The position numbers and the translations under genes are program-made. A stretch of DNA of 9,834 bases from JBPCRW01 sp050996405 (GTDB lineage: Bacteria > Acidobacteriota > Blastocatellia > Pyrinomonadales > Pyrinomonadaceae): the NCBI GenBank assembly GCA_050996405.1, contig JBPCRW010000103.1, positions 1-9,834 of the forward strand, given 5' to 3'. How positions within the stretch are numbered: position 1 is the stretch's first letter; each line of letters starts with the position of its first letter. This document shows positions 5,662 through 9,834 of the stretch, in pieces. Below the pieces are notes generated by a model. That model did no database searches. It was not told the origin of the DNA and was given only the letters and a program-made list of their open reading frames with translations.

Positions 5662-8600
5662 TTATTCACCGATAATCGGCTCTTGTTTGCGTGTCTTTCT
5701 ACGTTCGGCACGCCATTTTTTGCGAACGGCGGCGACATCGAATTTGTCTTTTTTACTGTCGCGCATATTTTCAACCTCAAATTGGACGCGCGCGGCGATT
5801 AAGCGGTAGGCTTCGGTGTTCGGCGCGTCTTTGACCATTTCCGCCAATTCTTCGTATTCCAAAAATCGTCCGACTTTTGCGCCGACGCTCGCGCCGATGC
5901 TGTTTTTGGCGGGAATCGTCATTCCTTTTGGAAAGGCTTCGTAAGTTCCCCAAATGTAAATCGGGAGAATTCCGGTTTTATTATTGAGCGCGAGATAACC
6001 GATAATCGGTTTAAATTCGGCGATTTCGCCTGTGGTCGAGCGTGTGCCTTCGGGAAAAATCAATGTGTTGTAGCCTTCCTTTAAAATTTCGGTGACGTGG
6101 CGCAAGCTCTGGCGCAAACTTCCCGTGCGCTCGATGGGAACGAGCGTCGTAAAATTGTTCATATAGGCGCGTTTATATTTCGTGTCAAACCAATAATCGG
6201 CGGCGGCGACGACAACGGTTTGTTCGGCAACGTCTTTACCCAGAGTCTTTCTGACCAAGCCCGTGTCAATATGCGAAGCGTGATTCGGCGCGACGATAAA
6301 ATTCGTGTGCTGCGGCACGTTCGCCTCGCCTTCAATTGTCGTATTCAAAATGCTGTCGTAAAGTTTGTCCTGCGCGAAATCAATTAACTGATTCCCGACG
6401 CGGCGGATAATTGACGGAATAAAAATTTCGTCTTCCTTTTTTTCTTCCGTCTTCGGCTCGTCAATCATTTTCTTGTGTTTATCGACACGCTGAACGGCGG
6501 TTAATAATTCTCGAACGCTCTGCGCTTCGTTCAAAGTGTCGGGCGAAATAACGCGCCCGCCCGCATCTTCGACCGCCGCTTGCAGTTCGACAAACATCAG
6601 AGAATCAAAACCCAAATCGGCGAGTTTCGAGTCCAGAGCAATATCGGAAAGCGGATGATTGGAAACCGTCGCCGCGATTTTGCGAACCCATAAAACATTA
6701 TCGTCGCCTTTCGATTCGGCAGCGTGTCTGGTTTTCTTTTTTGCCTTGTCTTCCAGGTTTTGGAGTGTCTCGACGACTTCGGGACGCTTTACTTTGCGCG
6801 TTGCCGTTCGCGGCAGTTCAAACGGCGTGAGATGCAAAACTTTGACGCGCTTGAAAAACTGCAATCCGGCGGAAACTTCTCGAAAATGTTCCTCGACTTT
6901 TTTATTCGTTTCGGCTCTGGATAAAGAAATATCGTGTTCGTAATCCGGCACGACGAGCGCGGCGATTTTCTCGCCGCCGTCAGCATCCGGCAAGCCGACG
7001 ACCGACAATTCCTTTATCAAAGCGGATTTTCCATAATAGTCTTCAATCTCGTCTGGATAAATATTCTTGCCGTTCGAGTCGATGATGACATCCTTTGAGC
7101 GTCCGACAATAAATAGATTTCCGTCGTCGTCCAATTTCCCTAAATCGCCTGTTTTCAGCCATCTATCCTGCAAAACATCTTCGGTCGCTTCTTCGTTGTT
7201 GTAATAACCGAGCATCACATTTTGCCCGCGAGCGAGAATTTCGCCGACCCCGTTTTCATCAGGCGATTCGATTTTTACTTCCACTCCTGGCAGAGGCTTT
7301 CCGACACTTCCGCGCAAAAGTTTATTTCCCGGACGCGCGACGGTCAAAACGGGTGAAGATTCGGTCAAACCGTAACCTTCTAAAACTGTAAAACCCAAAC
7401 CGTGTAAATCTTTCTGGACTTTTTCCGAAAGAGCCGAGCCGCCCGAAATCAGGTAGCGCATTCGCCCGCCCATTCCTTCGTGAATCGGGAAAAAGATAAT
7501 TGGTCCGAGATTAAATGGCGTGTTGTCGCGCAGCCAGGCGTTAAATTCGATGACGTTATCGGCAAGGTCTGCAAACCAATCGCCGCGTTCGCGCAATCTC
7601 GTTTTTATTCGGCGATGCAGCATTTCCCACAGCGCGGGAACGCCGACCATTCCCGTCACCAGATTGTTTTCGATGGCGCGGGAAAGTTCTTCGCCGCTCA
7701 ATTCGTCCAAATAAGTTATCTGCGTTCCGTTTGAAAAAGGCGTTAAAAATCCGGCGGAAAATTCAAATGTATGATGCATCGGCAGGACGGACAAAACGCC
7801 GTCGGTGATGTCCATATCCAGAACTGACGAGAGCATCGAAATCATATTGACGAAATTTTTGTGCGAGAGCATGACGGCTTTCGGCGCGCCGGTCGTGCCG
7901 GATGTAAAAATCAGAGACGCGACCGAATTCGATAAAATTTTATTCGGCAACAGCGCGTTTCGTTTGGCTTCTTCGGTTTCAGATTGAATTTCAAAAACTT
8001 CGTCAAATGTCCAAACCGGAATTTTCAGTTTTGCCGCTTTTAACCGTTCGGCTAAATCCGGGTTTTCGTCGGCTAATTTCGACGAAAGAACAATTGCCGA
8101 CGCTTCGCCCGTTCGCGCAAAGTTGATGATTTCGTCAACTGAACTCGCCGGGTCAACCGGAATTGCCGTCGCACCGGTTTTCAAAATGCCGAAATAAGAG
8201 ATTCCCCATTCGGGCATATTGTGGGAAAACAAAATCACGCGGTCATTTTGTTTGATTCCTTTTTCCGCCAAAAATCCGGCGGCGCGAAGTGTTAATTCTC
8301 TGACATCTTCAAAAGTATATTGCTCTTTTTTGCCGTCGCGTTCGATACGCATCGCCACGCGCGTCCCGAATCTTTTGACCGACGTATCGAATAAATCGAG
8401 CAAATCATTGTAGGTGTAAGAGCGTTTTTCGACCTTTTTGAGTTCTTCTTCGAGGTGCGGCAAAACCCATTTCCGCATTCCTGGAAAATGCACCTTCAGC
8501 CAGTAATCATACCAATCGAGTTTTTCGGGATACCAGGGCAAAAGATTTTTCTCTTTTTCTTTGACCAGCGACATCAAAGCGCGAACGTTATCGGCGCGAT

Positions 8601-9834
8601 ACAGATATTCGTTGTCAATCATAAACGGCTTGAACATAGCAAATGCGTCCATCGTTTCCTGCGTCACGCGCTCAAAATTTTCGACCGATTTCCGCAAATC
8701 CGAAACGATGTTTCCGATGCGCCCGCCAGCCCAGGCGGGCTTTGCTTTATCGAGAAATAAGTTCGCGCGTTTCGCCAGTTTATTCAACATCGGCGCGGAG
8801 ATTCGCTCATAAGTTTTCTGCGTCACGGGCGCGGCTTCAATCATCGCCGAGACGTTATTTACTAATTTATTTCCCGTTTCCTTTTCCTTAAAATGCTCGC
8901 GTTTATAAAGCCCGACCAGCCCGACGATGCGCTTCATATCATTCGGGTTCGAGTCGCCCGAACACGCCTGAAAAACAAGCGGCGGATTGTCGTCAACCAG
9001 CGCGTTCATCGCCGCGCCCAAAATCGCGCCCGCCGCCATATCAACCGGAATCACGTCGAGAATCAAATTTTCGTTGACGGGAATAATCGGCTGACCGCGA
9101 AGGGCGATTAAAATCAAAGGCGCGGTCGTCGTAAAATCTTCGTTCCAGCCCGCGAACGGATATTTATTGGCGGATTCGACAATCGAAGGGCGCACTAAAA
9201 TTTTTACAATATCGTCCTGCTGCGCGATAATTTGCTCGGCAAGCGATTTCGAGTAAGTATAAATATTCGTCCAGCCCCAGTATTCGGCACGTTCCGCGCC
9301 GAGTTCGGTGGTGCGTTCCCGAATCCACATTTTGCGCTCGCGGAACATCGCCGATTTCAATTCGGCTTCGTCGTCGGGGTCGCGCCCTTCTTCGTTAAAT
9401 CTTTCCCGCGCCTGCTCTCGAAATTTCGCAATCTGCACCGCGTCATCCGCTTCCTGACGCGCCTGTTCCGAAAGACGCGCGCAATCTTCGATTTCCTTGT
9501 TGACATCAAAAGTCGTTCCGACAAGTTCGTTTTTGCGCGGGAAATATCCGACGACTTTTTCGTTTTCCCAAATCGCGCCGCTGCGTTTTCCCGCGACAAA
9601 ACAAGTTGAAACGTGAACCAAAGTCGGACGCTTCATCATCCGCGCCATTTTCAAAATATTATTCGAGCCGACGACATTCGTCCGCAACGCCGATTCAAGC
9701 GGCGGATTAAACGTCACATTCCCCGCGCCGTTGATAATGACATCGCAATCTTTCATTATCTTTTTCGCTTCTTTTTCCGTCATTCCGAGAAATTCATCGC
9801 CGACATCGCCGTTGACCGGAACGACTTTCGCGCG
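5662..9834 (-). CDS. Four-domain lipid enzyme: fatty acyl reductase, AMP ligase, ACP, PlsC acyltransferase (ElbD-like), 5' end cut
   Basis: The frame runs off the right edge: 17 codons precede the first Met (9783) and read RAKVVPVNGDVGDEFLG, family sequence of fatty acyl-CoA reductases, so that Met is internal. Numbering from it: residues 1-450 are an NAD_binding_4 reductase lacking its N-terminal Rossmann glycines (outside the window), with HVST (57-60) and YTYSK (Tyr175/Lys179). Residues 455-1000 are an AMP-dependent acyl ligase with TSGTTGAPK (627-635), GYGLTES (803-809), KTGD (877-880) and likely catalytic Lys997 in PRTATRK. Residues 1030-1100 are an ACP with GFDS, Ser1061 being the phosphopantetheine site. 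Residues 1130-1330 are an acyltransferase with NHASHID (1167-1173, HX4D) and FPEGTRS (1243-1249). All visible motifs are intact. The ligase probably acylates the ACP, the reductase makes fatty aldehyde or alcohol, and the PlsC domain acylates a glycerol-type acceptor. The set recalls ElbD of myxobacterial ether-lipid synthesis. No membrane span is obvious. Confidence 0.9.
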   Translation of the reverse strand, partial: RAKVVPVNGDVGDEFLGMTEKEAKKIMKDCDVIINGAGNVTFNPPLESALRTNVVGSNNILKMARMMKRPTLVHVSTCFVAGKRSGAIWENEKVVGYFPRKNELVGTTFDVNKEIEDCARLSEQARQEADDAVQIAKFREQARERFNEEGRDPDDEAELKSAMFRERKMWIRERTTELGAERAEYWGWTNIYTYSKSLAEQIIAQQDDIVKILVRPSIVESANKYPFAGWNEDFTTTAPLILIALRGQPIIPVNENLILDVIPVDMAAGAILGAAMNALVDDNPPLVFQACSGDSNPNDMKRIVGLVGLYKREHFKEKETGNKLVNNVSAMIEAAPVTQKTYERISAPMLNKLAKRANLFLDKAKPAWAGGRIGNIVSDLRKSVENFERVTQETMDAFAMFKPFMIDNEYLYRADNVRALMSLVKEKEKNLLPWYPEKLDWYDYWLKVHFPGMRKWVLPHLEEELKKVEKRSYTYNDLLDLFDTSVKRFGTRVAMRIERDGKKEQYTFEDVRELTLRAAGFLAEKGIKQNDRVILFSHNMPEWGISYFGILKTGATAIPVDPASSVDEIINFARTGEASAIVLSSKLADENPDLAERLKAAKLKIPVWTFDEVFEIQSETEEAKRNALLPNKILSNSVASLIFTSGTTGAPKAVMLSHKNFVNMISMLSSVLDMDITDGVLSVLPMHHTFEFSAGFLTPFSNGTQITYLDELSGEELSRAIENNLVTGMVGVPALWEMLHRRIKTRLRERGDWFADLADNVIEFNAWLRDNTPFNLGPIIFFPIHEGMGGRMRYLISGGSALSEKVQKDLHGLGFTVLEGYGLTESSPVLTVARPGNKLLRGSVGKPLPGVEVKIESPDENGVGEILARGQNVMLGYYNNEEATEDVLQDRWLKTGDLGKLDDDGNLFIVGRSKDVIIDSNGKNIYPDEIEDYYGKSALIKELSVVGLPDADGGEKIAALVVPDYEHDISLSRAETNKKVEEHFREVSAGLQFFKRVKVLHLTPFELPRTATRKVKRPEVVETLQNLEDKAKKKTRHAAESKGDDNVLWVRKIAATVSNHPLSDIALDSKLADLGFDSLMFVELQAAVEDAGGRVISPDTLNEAQSVRELLTAVQRVDKHKKMIDEPKTEEKKEDEIFIPSIIRRVGNQLIDFAQDKLYDSILNTTIEGEANVPQHTNFIVAPNHASHIDTGLVRKTLGKDVAEQTVVVAAADYWFDTKYKRAYMNNFTTLVPIERTGSLRQSLRHVTEILKEGYNTLIFPEGTRSTTGEIAEFKPIIGYLALNNKTGILPIYIWGTYEAFPKGMTIPAKNSIGASVGAKVGRFLEYEELAEMVKDAPNTEAYRLIAARVQFEVENMRDSKKDKFDVAAVRKKWRAERRKTRKQEPIIGE
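8721..8740. repeat. GCCCGCC hairpin inside the lipid-enzyme gene
   Basis: GCCCGCC (8721-8727) pairs exactly with GGCGGGC (8734-8740) around a 6-nt loop. In frame it encodes KPAWAGGR (residues 348-355) in the C-terminal part of the reductase domain. The pure GC stem stands out from the local sequence and looks like a small palindromic insertion. On the plus strand it is followed by TTTGCTTTAT, but no plus-strand gene needs a terminator here. Confidence 0.55.

Noticed and set aside
9781..9783. The ATG at 9783-9781 as the true start of the large minus-strand gene
   Set aside because: The frame stays open to the window edge and the 17 codons before it match conserved reductase-family sequence, so the start lies outside.

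Overview
The window looks like chromosomal DNA of an environmental Gram-negative bacterium. The best guess is an acidobacterium of the Blastocatellia/Pyrinomonadales type. This rests on the mix of AT-rich spacers with GCG-rich codons, a secreted Asp/Arg heptad-repeat protein, a DUF885 protein beside a Tat-exported amidase, and a reductase-ligase-ACP-acyltransferase fusion of the kind linked to ether lipids. No rRNA, tRNA or CRISPR is visible, so the placement is inference from gene content only.

Layout. Positions 2-106 hold the last 34 codons of a gene that enters from the left, possibly an IS110-type transposase. Positions 176-733 (minus) encode a 185-residue exported protein made almost entirely of Asp/Arg-rich heptads. 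Positions 734-1000 hold no convincing gene but contain two terminator-like hairpins. A secreted DUF885 metallopeptidase-like protein (1001-2752, minus) and a Tat-exported amidase-signature hydrolase (2894-4492, plus) diverge from a 141-bp spacer with good sigma70-type promoters in both directions. The amidase converges with a short-chain dehydrogenase gene (4622-5659, minus). Between them lies a roughly 128-bp imperfect inverted repeat whose outer end supplies the dehydrogenase stop codon. From 5662 to the right edge (minus) runs one large open frame, cut by the window edge, for a four-domain enzyme: fatty acyl reductase, AMP-dependent acyl ligase, acyl carrier protein and PlsC-type acyltransferase.

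How the genes may work together. The DUF885 protein and the amidase probably act outside the cytoplasm on peptides or amides, and share one divergent control region. The four-domain enzyme and the dehydrogenase are separated by 2 nt and are almost certainly one operon. The ligase would load a fatty acid on the ACP, the reductase would turn acyl-ACP into aldehyde or alcohol, and the acyltransferase would move an acyl chain to a glycerol-type acceptor. This logic suits ether-lipid or alkylglycerol synthesis and recalls ElbD of myxobacteria. That operon is the most interesting part of the window.
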